NCBI GenBank assembly: GCA_964017235.1
Contig: OZ024935.1
Span: forward strand, 87,945,052 to 88,009,051
From: Sabellastarte sp. h YS-2021
Lineage: Eukaryota > Annelida > Polychaeta > Sabellida > Sabellidae
DNA length: 64,000 nucleotides
Direction of reading: 5' to 3'
The notes beneath the pieces were generated by a model. It was not told the origin of the DNA. It ran no database searches and worked only from the letters and a program-made list of their open reading frames with translations. How positions within the stretch are numbered: the first letter of the stretch is position 1; every line of letters starts with the position of its first letter. Position numbers and translations under genes: made by a program. Below are positions 33,003-44,275 of this stretch, one piece after another.

Positions 33003-33225
33003 GTACAGATTTAAGGAAAACATACATGTGCAAGTAAGTAAAATACCCACAATGTTTAAATAGATCAGATCTAAACGAAGTTGACACTAAGAAGGTGTCA
33101 GTACAGATTGAAGGAAAACAAGGTGTCCAGAAGGTGTGTTTGTACAGAATTAAGGAAAACATACATGTGAAAGTAAGTAAAATACCCACAATCTTTAAAT
33201 AGATCAGACCTTTAACGTCATGACT
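33003..33225. repeat. Short tandem repeat related to 8.3 kb
   Basis: Units starting gtacaga(t/a)tt(a/g)aaggaaaac occur at about 33003, 33102 and 33142, followed by acatacatgtg and taaatagatcaga. A single related unit lies at 8290-8365. Confidence 0.6.
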
Positions 33226-34666
33226 TTTAGTATATGTTTTACTTCATAGGGGAGTATTTGAATTGGAGGTGCAGTGGGGGTCCTTTGTTCTTTGTTTGAC
33301 CTCTTTGATAAAATATATTCAACACTTTTCTGATGATAAAGAATTTGTGTTCAAGTGAAAACGTTAAACAGGTAAATATAAAAAAATACAGATTACTTAT
33401 TCCAGAGTATCAAACTTGGGATATACATGCATTTTATCAGCAATATATGAGCATACTTTTGACTTATGCAATGACTTTTCTATGTAACTCTTGAAAATGC
33501 CCTGTTGTCTACACTTTAAATGTATTTGATTCATATTCACTACAGCATTGTATAATATAATGAAATGATTCAAATTTAAAGTATAGCCTCATTGTTAAGT
33601 ACACACAGGAAAATGTTTGACACCATGATGTATAGAAGCAGTGAAAATGTAAGCAGTGAAAAGATGAGGAAGTGACAGTAAAGATTATGTAAAGGTACAG
33701 GAGAAAAAAAACACCTTATATAAAAACGAAGCATCTAAACAGCACTATTAATAGCCAGATTACAACATTAAATTCTAATCAAAAGGTAATGAAGCTGTGA
33801 ATTAATTAATCGGTCTATTTACTAGTTAAAGTGCAGCTGTCAATGGAGGTAGCACAATCAGGAAATTAAAGTACAAATTGCAGTTGCAATTGCAGTAATA
33901 AGCAGTTGCAGCAATTGATATAGCTCTGTGGTAGTAGAAATATGTCTCAAATGTTGATGTAGAAAATATCCACTTTAAGACAAGGTCAAAGATCAAACCA
34001 AGGCCACAGCATTACATTGCAAACCTACATCTTCCAACCAAGTAACCTTTTTGTTTCTATGATAGAGCCTGTACAAGATTTTAAATGTCAGGCTTAATGC
34101 AGCAAGGTCAAATCAAGGCTACATTATGATGCTACACCCTCCAACCAATGTCCCTACCAAATATGAACTTCCTATACCTCACGGTTCAGAGATACAGGCT
34201 AGGCAAGATTTTCCCTGTTGCACACTCAAACACGCATCCAGGCTCCATGGTTGGAAAACAATAACCTCAGGCAATCAGTTCTCCCAACCACAAGGCAATG
34301 TCAATATGATGGAAATGTAGTCATCTGGGATAATTTTGTCAAGTATTATACTAATTATTTCAAATTTTTCTAAAATACGGAATGACATATCTTTCCATGC
34401 CTTGAATAATGGTAAAATTGGTGGTATTTTATTAAGGTCACAGTAAGGATTAACAAGACGCCAGGTTTTAGCAGAAAACTGAACAGCAATGTGTACCCTG
34501 TACATACTAGGAAAAGGAATGACTTCATTTCAGTTAAATCATTTTTTAGCTGACGTAACTAAGAAAATGATCAGTGTTGTTTATATCCATTTATCCTGAC
34601 ACAAAATCACACTTCCCACTGAGGTGCCAATGGTCCTCAGTCCTATGTGTTTCAAGCTATATTTTT
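33226..34666. other. No gene seen
   Basis: About 1.4 kb of AT-rich sequence. A 33.96-34.25 kb part contains diverged, reverse-complement traces of the tgacctt-type repeat (aaggtcaaagatcaaaccaa). No coding motif. Confidence 0.4.
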
Positions 34667-35594
34667 AACGCTCGACGATAGGAGAGGGTTATCGTAATCA
34701 GTTTGTTTCTGTCTGTCTGTCTGTCTGTGCACCGTTTTGCCCTTATAGCTCAAAAACTATGACCTCAATCTCTCTCAAATTTGGTGGGTAGGTATTTCAT
34801 GGGGTACAGACGGATTCTTCCAAATTTGGTGTCATTTGTTTAAAAATTAAAGTCAGGAGAGAGTTTTTCTTATTTTTAATTGGGAATACACAGTGAAACT
34901 GTTTCTCTTCATCACATACGTACAAAATCAGTATTTTGCTTTCTGATGTCATTATTTAATGATGACACAATGCAATTCTCATTGTGAGGTCACAAACCTA
35001 GCTTATGATACTTGCTGTCTTTAAGTAAAAATATTTCTTCTCATTTTATGTCTTGAAATTGACACAAAGATAACAAAGAGGGGAGTGGTATATTCATCAT
35101 TTTTATTAATTATTATTTCTGTTTTTATTTTCTCTTTTTTTCTTTCAATTCCTTGACAGTCAATCACAAAAATTTACCATGAATGATTTTCACCAATAAG
35201 TGACTTTTAAGCTATATTTTACCTCCACCAGCAGTTTATGTTTTTGGGTGCAAATTGTTTGTCTATTTGTCTGTCTGTCTGTTTTTTAGATTACTCAAGA
35301 ATTAATGAACATATCTTTATTAAAAAAAATTTGTGGGTAGGACCTGGCTAAAGGAAGAAGTTACTAAAAGAAAGATCTGGATCTTATTTTGGAGGTCCCA
35401 TTTCAATGTATTTTTAATGAATTTGGCTTTCTACTTGATATTTCTTCGAAAATTAATTTACATGTTTAGTTTTATTTTATTGTCTTCCCCTTACAATACT
35501 TATATCACTTTAGAGACTGGTCTACGGAAGAGTATTGGCGCCACCATAGTGTTATGTTTGTTTAATCATATTATTTTCCGTGAATGGAAACAGT

Positions 35595-35757
35595 AAAATT
35601 CACCAATAATGCAAACTTCAACAACAATATGAAAACTTCGCCAATAATGCAAACTTCGCCAATAATGCAAACTTCAACAACAATACATAAACTTCGCCAA
35701 TAATGTAAACTTCAACAACAATACATAAACTTCGCCAATAATGAAAACTTCGCCAAC
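35595..35757 (+). repeat. Satellite block A1, cttcgccaataatg type
   Basis: Short array of units such as aaacttcgccaataatgc and aaacttcaacaacaatac just inside the left end of the 6.3-kb element. It mirrors block A4 at the right end. Confidence 0.85.
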
Positions 35758-35934
35758 AATGATGAAAAGTGTTTCTAAAAATAGTATCAAGCGGTACATT
35801 ATAAAACATGGAATGGACTCTGATTTTATGAATGTGGGAGTAACAGTAACAGGTGGTACATTAAAAACCTGGAATGGACTCTGATTTATTTCCTTTGTGT
35901 AGCAATTGTCTGAGATTTTTTACCCCACAGCCCT

Positions 35935-36655
35935 TAATGGCTGTTTGGGTATTGTTTTCACCCATGGTGTCCGGATAGGTGGGCAGGCGGTCAAAGGGAA
36001 AAGTTTGTCCAGGCTGTTTCTCAGAATCTATAAGGTGTAGGAAGTTGATACTTGGTAGGGACATTGGTTCAGGGTAGTAGGTGTGCAATGTCATGGTGTG
36101 ACCTTGATTTTACTTTTTACCTTGCCGTAGTGACCTTTACCTATAAAATCTTATCCTTGCTATATCTCAGAAACTGTAAGATGTAGGAAGTTGATACTTG
36201 GTAGGGACATTAGTTGAGGATGTAGGTGTGCAATGCCATGGTGTGACCTTAATGTGACCTTTGACCTTGCCATAGTGACCTTGACCTATAAAATCTTGTC
36301 CCAGCTATATCTCAGAAGCCGTAAGGTATAGGAAGTTGATGCTTGGTAGGGACATTGTGCGGGGGGTTGTAGGTGTGCAACATCATGGTGTGACCTTGAT
36401 TTGACCTTTAGCCTTGGCATAGTGACCTTGACCTACAAAATCTTGTCTGGGCTATATCTGGGAAACCACAAGGTGTAGGAAGTTGACTTGGTAGGAACAA
36501 TGGTTTTGGGTTGTAGGTGTGCAATGTCATGGTGTGACCTTTATTTGATCTTTGACCTATCCATAGTGACCTTGACCTATAAAATATTGTCCAGGCTATA
36601 TCTCAGACACTGTAAGGTATACAAAGTTGTTACTTAGTAGGGGCATTGGTTACGG
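35935..36655 (+). repeat. ~145-bp tandem repeat of tgacctttgacctt type
   Basis: The phrase ggtgtgcaa(t/c) starts near 36080, 36225, 36372 and 36516 (periods 145, 147, 144), each followed by catggtgtgacctt and, later, tagtgaccttgacctataaa. A shorter relative is at 31.54-31.88 kb. Confidence 0.85.
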
Positions 36656-37301
36656 CTTTCTCTTATGACAATTGCTGTTGAATTATCTTGTTTTAATACT
36701 TTATCTTTACATACTTACAATAAAAAGATTAACATCTGGGACTAGTGTGAGGGCATAATGATTCTGTACCACCAATCAATTACATTTATGTGTCATTTCA
36801 CCAGTTTTAATGCAGCAATGCACAAACATGGTACTAGGTTTTATAACCCTGGCAAGACTATTCTTGATGCACTGCAAGTTTCAGTGGTTTGAGCATTGCA
36901 ATAGTCAAGTCTGCTGCTGACCAAAGCATTTGCAGCCATGATAGCAGAATCCTGTAAAAAGTGTTTTCAGGCCTGCCTAAGACCTATAACCTTTATCATT
37001 TTATTCAGTTTAACTTTTATAGTGCTTAATCTCCATATCAAGACAGACTCTAAGGCACTTCATTATTGCCATATTCAATCTCGTAGTCCAATATATTTTT
37101 GTCAGATATCATTTAAATTGACAATCTTAAGTTTGGATAGCCCTAGTTGGGTTAGACCTATAACCTTTATCATCACTTAAATGTATAATTTTAAGTTGAG
37201 TTAGCCCAGCATAAAATTGGCTACCAACTTAGTATCCTAGCTTAAACTATAGCCATTCATGAAATGAACTGACTCTGAAATTGGGCACATTATGATTCAT
37301 T

Positions 37302-37868
37302 GTAAACTTCGCCAACAACAGTGAAAACTTCGCCAACAACAATGTAAACTTCGCCAATAATGAAAACTCCACCAACAACAATGTAAACTTCACCAACACC
37401 AATGTAAACTTCGCCAACAACAATGTAAACTTCGCCAACAACAATGTAAACTTCCCCAACAACAATGTAAACTTCGCCAATAATGAAAACTTCACCAACA
37501 ACAATGTAAACTTCATCAACAACAATGTAAATTTCGCCAATAATGAAAACTTCACCAACAACAATGTAAACTTCGCCAACAACAATGAAAACTTTGCCAA
37601 CAACAATGCAAACTTCACCAATAATGTAAACTTCACCAACAACAATGTAAACTTCGCCAATAATAAAAACTTCACCAACTACAATGTAAACTTCGCCAAC
37701 AACAATGCAAACTTCGCCAACAACAATGAAAACTTCACCAATAATGAAAACTTCGCCAACAACAATGAAAACTTCACCAACAATGAAAACTTCGCCAACA
37801 ACAATGAAAACTTTGCCAACAACAATGCAAACTTCACCAATAATAAAACTTTACCAATAATGAAAGCT
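37302..37868 (+). repeat. Satellite block A2, left palindrome arm
   Basis: About 28 units, mostly aacttcgccaacaacaatgt (21-bp period with one more base) with 18-bp variants lacking one triplet (ttcaccaataatgaaaac). Both unit sizes are multiples of three, so frames stay open. One strand reads NNNxNFA, the other LLLAKFx. Confidence 0.95.
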
Positions 37869-37910
37869 TCGCAACAATATTGTAAACTTTGTCTTCTACC
37901 GCATCTTCCT

Positions 37911-37970
37911 TCTGATTGGCCAAAATGTCAGCCAATCACAGAAGGGGTGTGGCTCAAGCATATATACAGT
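37911..37970 (+). promoter_or_regulatory. Promoter-like cluster in the palindrome arm
   Basis: Two oppositely oriented CCAAT boxes (gattggcc at 37914 and gccaatca at 37931), a GGGTGTGG box near 37945 and TATATA at 37961, spaced like a small pol II promoter pointing to the palindrome centre. The right arm holds the mirror copy (about 38888-38950) with a weaker TATA. Functional status is inference. Confidence 0.35.
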
Positions 37971-38052
37971 TTATGAAACTAAAAAAATCCTTGTTACCAA
38001 ATTAATTTTTTCATGGAAATAATGAAATAAATGTTTGCTAAATGCATCTCAT

Positions 38053-38077
38053 GGGGCCATGGTGGCAGAGTGGCAAC
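38053..38077 (+). mobile_element. 25-base SINE head in the left arm
   Basis: The first 25 bases of the SINE family (ggggccatggtggcagagtgg plus caac) are followed directly by TACGAAAGAG. The rest of the SINE is absent. The mirror copy is at 38776-38800. Confidence 0.8.
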
Positions 38078-38775
38078 TACGAAAGAGTATTACGGCCAAG
38101 TAAAAAATTTTTTTTCAATTTCTTGAGATATTATCTCAATTTTTTGAGATACTAAGTTAATTTCCTGAGATAGTTTTCTCAATTTCTTGAGATACTAAGT
38201 CAATTTCTTGAGATATTATATCAATTTCTTCAGATATTAAATCAATTTTTCGAGATATTTATCTCAATTTTTTGAGATATTAAGTCCAGAAATTGACATA
38301 ATATCTCAAAAAATTGAGATAATATCTCAAAAAATTGAGAGGGGCCACGGTGGCAGAGTGGTAACACTCTCGCCTCCCACCTCTGCGGCCGGGGTTCGAT
38401 CCCCGTCATGGCCGTAAGTGGGAAAGCTGGTAGTTGCTTGCCATTGGTCGGCAGTTTACAGTACAGAACCCTAGCGAAATATATGTACTGGTTTCCTCTG
38501 CCCTTCCAAATACCCGTCGTGATATGACCTGTACAGTGTTGAAAGCGATGTAAAACCCCAAATAAACAAACAAACAATCAAAAAATTGAGATAAATATCT
38601 CGAAAAATTGACTTAATATCTCAAGAAATTGAGATAATATCTCAAGAAATTGACTTAGTATCTCAAGAAATTGAGATAACTATCTTAAGAAATTGACTTA
38701 GTATCTCAAAAAATTGAGATAATATCACAAGAAATTGAAAAAAAAAATTTTACTTGGCCCTATTATTCTTCCGTA
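38078..38775. repeat. Palindrome core bounded by TACG(A/G)AAGA ends
   Basis: The left end TACGAAAGAGTATTACGG and right end (inward) TACGGAAGAATAATAGGG resemble the ends of the surrounding 6.3-kb element and continue ccaagtaaaa. Within, 20-22-bp units of tcaatttcttgagatatta type run toward the centre from both sides. No direct target duplication flanks this core; the flanks are themselves inverted. Confidence 0.8.
38341..38577 (+). mobile_element. Intact tRNA-derived SINE at the palindrome centre
   Basis: The 237-base copy has an A box (tggcagagtgg) and a perfect B box (ggttcgatccc), the internal pol III promoter of tRNA-derived SINEs. A conserved body follows (gtcggcagtttacagtacag, ctggtttcctctgccc) and a (caaa)n tail. 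The exact 14-bp duplication TCAAAAAATTGAGA (38327-38340 and 38578-38591) flanks it. It is the best-preserved copy in the window and inserted after the palindrome formed. Confidence 0.95.
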
Positions 38776-38800
38776 GTTACCACTCTGTCACCGTGGCCCC
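38776..38800 (-). mobile_element. 25-base SINE head in the right arm
   Basis: Mirror of 38053-38077: gttaccactctgtcaccgtgg plus cccc, joined directly to the TACGGAAGA end. Confidence 0.8.
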
Positions 38801-38984
38801 TTGAGATGCATTTACATAGCAAACATTTATTTCATTATTTAAATGAAGAAATTAATTTGGTAACAAGGATTTTTTTAGTTTCATAAACTGTATGTATGCT
38901 TGAGCCATACCCCTTCTATGATTGGCTGACATTTTGGCCAATCAGAAGGAAGATGCAGTAAAAGGCAAAGTTTACAATATTGTT

Positions 38985-39625
38985 GCGAAGTTTTCATTAT
39001 TGGTAAAGTTTTCATTATTGGTGAAGTTTGCATTGTTGTTGGCGAAGTTTTCATTGTTGTTGGTGAAGTTTTCATTGTTGTTGGCGAAGTTTTCATTATT
39101 GTTGGCGAAGTTTTCATTGTTGGTGAAGTTTTCATTGTTGTTGGCGAAGTTTTCATTGCTGTTGGCGAAGTTTTCATTATTGGTGAAGTTTTCATTGTTG
39201 TTGGCGAAGTTTGCATTGTTGTTGGCGAAGTTTACATTGTTGTTGGTGAAGTTTTCATTATTGGCGAAGTTTACATTGTTGTTGGTGAAGTTTTCATTAT
39301 TGGTGAAGTTTACATTGTTGTTGATGAAGTTTTCATTGTTGTTGGCGACGTTTTCATTATTGTTGATGAAGTTTTCATAATTGGCGAAGTTTACATTATT
39401 GGTGAAGTTTACATTGTTGTTGGCCAAGTTTTCATTGTTGGTGAAGTTTACATTGTTGTTGGCGAAATTTTCATTATTGGTGAAGTTTTCATTATTGGTA
39501 AAGTTTGCATTGTTGTTGGCGAAGTTTGCATTGTTGTTGACGAAGTTTGTATCATTGGTGAAGTTTTCATTGTTGTTGAAATTTTCATTATTAATGAAGT
39601 TTACATTGTTGTTGTCAAAGTTTGC
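38985..39625 (-). repeat. Satellite block A3, right palindrome arm
   Basis: About 32 units of ggcgaagttt(t/a)cattgttgtt and an 18-bp variant; reverse complement of block A2. Long frames stay open on both strands because unit lengths are multiples of three. Confidence 0.95.
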
Positions 39626-39953
39626 ACTGAATCATTATGTGTCCAATTTTAGATACAGTTCAACTTATGAACAGCTATAGTTTAAGTTAGGATACTAAGT
39701 TGGGAGCAAAATTTAGGCAGGCCTAACTCAAGATTGTAAATTTTAATGCTGATAAAGGTTATAGGTCTAGCACAACTAGGGGTAACTAAACTTATGATTG
39801 TCAATTTAAATGATATCTGGCAAAAAATCTAATGCACTATAGGAATGAATATGGCAAAAATGAACTGCCTTTTAGTCTGTCCTGAAATGCAGATTAAGGG
39901 CTATAAAAGTTAAATTTAATTAAAAGATTAAAAGTTATAGGTCTTACACAGGC

Positions 39954-40925
39954 ATGAAAACATTTTTTCAGGATTCTTCTATCATGGCTGCAAGGGCTTT
40001 GGTCAGCAGCAGACTCGACTATTGCAATGCTGTCTTTAAGACTTTTAAGAGCATACCTCTGGAACTAGCAGTGTTTGAGAATATTCTTGCCAGGGTTCTG
40101 ACAATTTGTTGTAAATTGTTGGTTCTTGTCGCTGTCACTCCAGTCATTTTTTAAAGTCTGGCCAGCTTTTGTTTAGGGTGTGTGGGTAAAAGTTATGGCT
40201 TGTTGGTAAACTTTAGGGATTGTCATAGAGGGTTCCTGGCAAGTTGGGAACAAATTCTTTCCAGACCTGTGGATAGATGAATTTGATAGTACCTTACACA
40301 TGATGCTCCTCTAATGGCTGCCAATGCTTTCATAGGAAGTAGGCTTGACTACTGTAATGCTTTATCAGGGAGTTTCTCTGCTAGTTTATGCAAGTTACAG
40401 TACATTCAGAACAGCCGGGCTACAATTGTCTGTGAAGCCACAAAGTATCTTCATGTTTCCCTCCATAAGAAAGACCATTCACTGGTTACCCATTCAGCAA
40501 TGCTGTTTTTAAAAAGGCACTACTGGTGTATAAATTCTTAAAAATGGCTGCCCAAAATATTTCTATCCATACCTTAAAATAAGACCATCAGCCAACAATA
40601 CCAATGGAAGCCAGTCTATAGGTGTAATGTGTGAAATTACCCAGTTTTTACTATCCAGTATAAGAGGCATCATGGTCTTTGGCCTACAATGCTCCCAAAA
40701 TTAGGAATGAATTGCCTGGTGATGTTAGGGCTTCTGCTTCCACTTTCCTCTTTTAGAAAGAGGTTGAAATCCTACCTCTCTGATGCTGACCCTTGCTATG
40801 GTTATGTTTATGATTTTGGCTGTTACGATGTTGGATGCTGCACCTTAGAATATGTCATTATGACAGCAATTAAGTGCTATAATCTTTTAAGTAACAGAAA
40901 TCTTTCATTCAAAAAATGGTCCTGA
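39954..40925 (+). pseudogene. CR1-like LINE fragments
   Basis: Two tandem pieces of the CR1-like RT C-terminal region. The first (39980-40110) reads ALVSSRLDYCNAVFKTF, close to ALVSSRLDYCNSLF in the longer copy at 46.05 kb, and lies in the palindrome arm. The second (40314-40925) reads FIGSRLDYCNALSGSF, then, after frame breaks, SSFRKRLKSYL near 40755, the usual C-terminal phrase. It is outside the mirrored arm. Neither can be functional. Confidence 0.75.
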
Positions 40926-41004
40926 CCCCCAAGTTTGGAAACACACTCAAAGACAGATTTGATTGGGACCAGTGGAACACCCCCATTACTGATTAGATTT
41001 TATT

Positions 41005-41768
41005 ACTTTTGGCAAAATTTTTATCATTGTTGGTGAAGTGTTCATTATTGGTGAAGTTTTCATTATTGGAAAAGTTTTCATTGTTGTTGGTGAAGTTTAC
41101 ATTGTTGTTGGCGAAGTTTACATTGTTGTTGGCGAAGTTTTCATTATTGGTGAAGTTTTCATTATTGGTAAAGTTTTCATTGTTGGTAAAGTTTTCATTA
41201 TTGTTTAAGTTTTCATTGTTGGTGAAGTTTTTATTATTGTTGGCAAAGTTTTCATTGTTGGCGAAGTTTTCATTATTGGCGAAGTTTACAGCATTGTTGG
41301 CAAACTTCTCATTGTTGTTGGTAAATATTTCATTATTGGTGAAGTTTACAGTATTGTTGGCGAAGTTTTCATTGTTGGTGAAGTTCTTATTATTGGTGAA
41401 GTTTTCATTGTTGTTGGTGAAATTTGCATTGTTGTTGGTGAAGTTTGCATTGTTGTTGGTGCAGTTTTCATTATTGATGGGGTTTTCATTGTTGGTGAAG
41501 TTCTCATTGTTGTTGGTGAAGTTTTCATTATTGTTGGTTGAAGTTCTCATCATTATTGGTAAAGTTTACATTATTGTTGGCGAATTTTTCATTATTATTG
41601 GTGAAGTTTTCATTGTTGATGGAGTTTACATTGTTGGTGAAGTTTTCATTGTTGGTGAAGTTTACATTGTTGCTGGTGAATTTCTCATTGTTGTTGGTGA
41701 AGTTCTTATTGTTGTTGACGAAGTTCTCATTGTTATTGGCGAAGTTTTCATTGTTGTTGGCGAAGTTA
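41005..41768 (-). repeat. Satellite block A4
   Basis: About 38 units of the same 18/21-bp family as blocks A1-A3, in the A3 orientation, with more single-base variation. Open frames of 186 and 255 codons on the two strands are simply repeated heptads and hexads. Confidence 0.95.
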
Positions 41769-41890
41769 TAGAGTAGTAAGTTTGCAACAAAAATGATATG
41801 ATGTTTTTTGAAACACTATGGTGGCGCTAATACTCTTTCGTACTGGTCACATGGAGTCGAGCGTTTTGCTCTCTCTGAGTGCATCTTGTT

Positions 41891-42989
41891 ATATTTGTGC
41901 TATTCTTAGAACAAATTTGAGGCTGTATACTATATGCCGTGATACAAGTTACTTCTCTGTTGAGGACATCCCATGAAGGTTTTAGCCCTGTAAAGTTATC
42001 AGAGTAGCCATTATCTTACTTTATAAACTATATTTGCATTTTGCATATTCGGTTGTATGTCTATGACACGTCTATAGTATATTGTCTCATAGTGTATTGT
42101 TTCATATAGCTTTAGGTAAAAAAATTTAATGCTTTGTTTCTGAATATCTTAAGTTTTACTAAATGATATGACATTTATTATTGACCAACGTTGACTTGTA
42201 AATGAGGATAATACATTTATTCAAGTATAACTAATCATAATACTATATTTTTTTTAAATTACAATTGTCAGAAACATGTTGTTGAGTGCTTAGCAATATA
42301 CAGGATTCATTGAGAGTCTGCCCAACTATGAATTGAGTCACAGTATGCAATTTTGTTGTTGTACCCATTGTCGGCTCATTATTTTCTCACCCATGAACTA
42401 TTGGCATATTTGGATAAATCATTTTAGTGTGCACCATATACAAAAACGAAACTGAAAGAGGAAAATGGTAGTTGTTTGCAACAATGTTACCATAGAGCTA
42501 GTGTTTTTAGTTTAATTTCCTGAAGTTCTGAAAAAAGGAAAAAGTGAAATGAGGGATACTTAAGACAGACTGTTTAGAATGTCTCAACAAGTGGACACAC
42601 AAAGAGAAAGGTACAAAGCTGTTTGAGGAAACCAAAGGTAAAACCACGCATATCTCGGTTATGGCATCCTCACTCAAAATATTTGGACAAGAAAACAATC
42701 TTAAAAACCACAAGGGTCTGTGAACCTCTGTAAATCAACACATATGTACTGGTTTCCTTAAAAATCTTGCTTGGTTATATGAGGCAATTAATAGGACTTG
42801 ATTGAAAGCAATTAATATAGCACACTCAATAATATTATTGTATTATGTTTATAAACTATCACTATAGCACTTGGGGATGCATGCTTCCACCAAGACATGT
42901 AAGATTAAGTAAATAGGAAGATCTGGATATGTTTTCTAGATTTTTCTCACAAAAATCTTGCAAGATATACTTTGACAATAACACAGTAT
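41891..42989. other. No gene seen
   Basis: AT-rich unique-looking sequence without coding motif or named repeat. Confidence 0.4.
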
Positions 42990-44275
42990 CTCTGTGGGTT
43001 GATTTTTATAACATATAGACGTTAAGCATAGAAGCCAATTTGTAGAAAAACACACACACTTGCTTGAATTTGTCGTGGTGTTTCAACACATAACAAAGAA
43101 AATGTGAACTTCACAAGCAAAGCTCTGTGTGTGTGTTTATTCATTTCCTTGCTTATAATCTATGTCTGTAATTAAGTACATCACACCAGGATCCCTTGCT
43201 TACGGAATCACCCCAAAGTATCCGCAGGTAACGAAAATTTCAGTTTTGTCCAGTAACTATTCTATTCTAAGTAATCTATCGTGTTAGGTGTTCTTAGATT
43301 TTAGTGTTTCTGTACATTTATTACTTCAACACTTTACTTAATCCTAGTGTGTTGATATTACATATGCGTCATATGAAGTTAAAGTTTGTGTGTATAACCC
43401 TTGAAACTGGATTTTACAATTTGAAATTGTAAGGAGTTGTATTTTAAATAATAGTACATGAAGTTCCTTTAAGTTTTCAGAGTTTCTACCATGTTCAGGT
43501 GCGTGGGTACTTACCATGCTTTGGAAAGCCAGAAAAAGTTATGTTATATTGTTAAATATTCTTGTAACCAGAGAAAATTAAAGGATTTATTGAGGATATA
43601 TCTGCAGCAGCATGACTTTGTATGTTTGAAAAATAGCTATTCAATTATGGATGTATATTTTTTGAAGAAAAGACATTTTGAAAAAAATGCTGACAGTGGA
43701 AACATTTAAGGAACAGATGATTTAGTAAGTGGTGATTCGATTACTGCCTGGATGCTTGAATTCACGGATTTTGTGATTGCGTTAATAAACATTATTAGAG
43801 ATGTTGGACCTTGGCAGATGTATGCGGTCTCCAAATGCTATTGCTCCATATAGATTTAAGAAATCTGTAATAGTACAAAACTAGCTTATCTGTGTGGATG
43901 GATTGCACTAGGTGATATGGATAATTACAAAAGTTAAGGAGCTCACACTTTGGTGACTTCTGACAAATAAAAATGGGTATGGCCAGTATATAACTCAGAA
44001 GGTAACAATACTTTCTTATCATTGTGACTTTTCACTAATAATCAGAATTATTGCATCTAAGAATCACATCAGATGAAATTAAGGCTGACAAAATGTATTG
44101 ATTCGATAAATTTAATTGATTCGATAAATTTAAAAGTAATTACAATGAATTATATTAATTATTCTCTAATTGTGGCAGGCATCAATTTAAGTGACCAATG
44201 TGGGCATAAGTCCTTCAAGAATATAAGAGGTTTTGACTGGACTATGCTTCAAGGTTAGAAATTTATAAAAATTTA
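42990..44275 (+). repeat. Long dispersed repeat, copy 2
   Basis: Direct counterpart of 12.72-13.95 kb with many substitutions and small indels; shared blocks include cacaagcaaagctctgtgtg, ctgcagcagcatgactttgt and gatgttggaccttggcag. Open frames do not correspond between copies. Confidence 0.75.

Larger units (their letters stand above)
36905..40025. repeat. Large palindrome, arms ~1.43 kb
   Basis: Left arm about 36905-38335 and right arm about 38585-40025 are reverse complements. Landmarks in mirror order are ggtcagcagcagact (CR1 fragment), tagacctataa, the satellite block, cttccttctgattggccaaa, ttgttaccaaattaattt, the 25-base SINE head, tacg(a/g)aagag and the tcaatttcttgagata array. In the satellite-free part I count about six differences over roughly 135 bases. 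Apart from the later SINE the two arms almost touch. Confidence 0.9.
35523..41842. mobile_element. 6.3-kb inverted-repeat element carrying satellites and a large palindrome
   Basis: Ends are TACGGAAGAGTATTGG and, inward from the right, TACGAAAGAGTATTAG, each followed by (g)cgccaccatagtg. The duplication CTGGTC (35517-35522 and 41843-41848) flanks it. The empty site gagactggtcacat is preserved in R copy 1 (about 26971-26984) and on minus in R copy 3 (about 49118-49133). Inside are four satellite blocks built of 18- and 21-bp units (two per orientation), a ~145-bp tandem repeat, CR1 fragments and a central palindrome. No transposase ORF was recognised, so it must move in trans or is a composite. 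Confidence 0.85.
34667..41890 (+). mobile_element. Repeat family R, copy 2, interrupted by a 6.3-kb insertion
   Basis: The left part (34667-35522) starts aacgctcgacgataggagag. The right part (41843-41890) carries agtcgagcgttttgctct and gcatcttgtt. Between them lies the inverted-repeat element described next. The join matches R copies 1 and 3 exactly once the insertion and one 6-bp duplication are removed. ATATTT(T/G)T flanks this copy outside both ends and may be its own target duplication. Confidence 0.85.

Noticed and set aside
38341..38430. Functional tRNA gene
   Set aside because: A and B boxes are present but no cloverleaf closes, and the same body and tail recur in four other copies; it is a SINE head.
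37302..39625. CRISPR-like array
   Set aside because: Units are tandem with no unique spacers, the genome is eukaryotic and there are no cas genes.
37247..41776. Long open frames of LLLAKFT- or NNNENFT-type repeats as a novel repeat protein gene
   Set aside because: Open on both strands, mirrored by the palindrome, without start context, splice signals or non-repeat domains; an 18/21-bp satellite explains them. Kept only as a finding.
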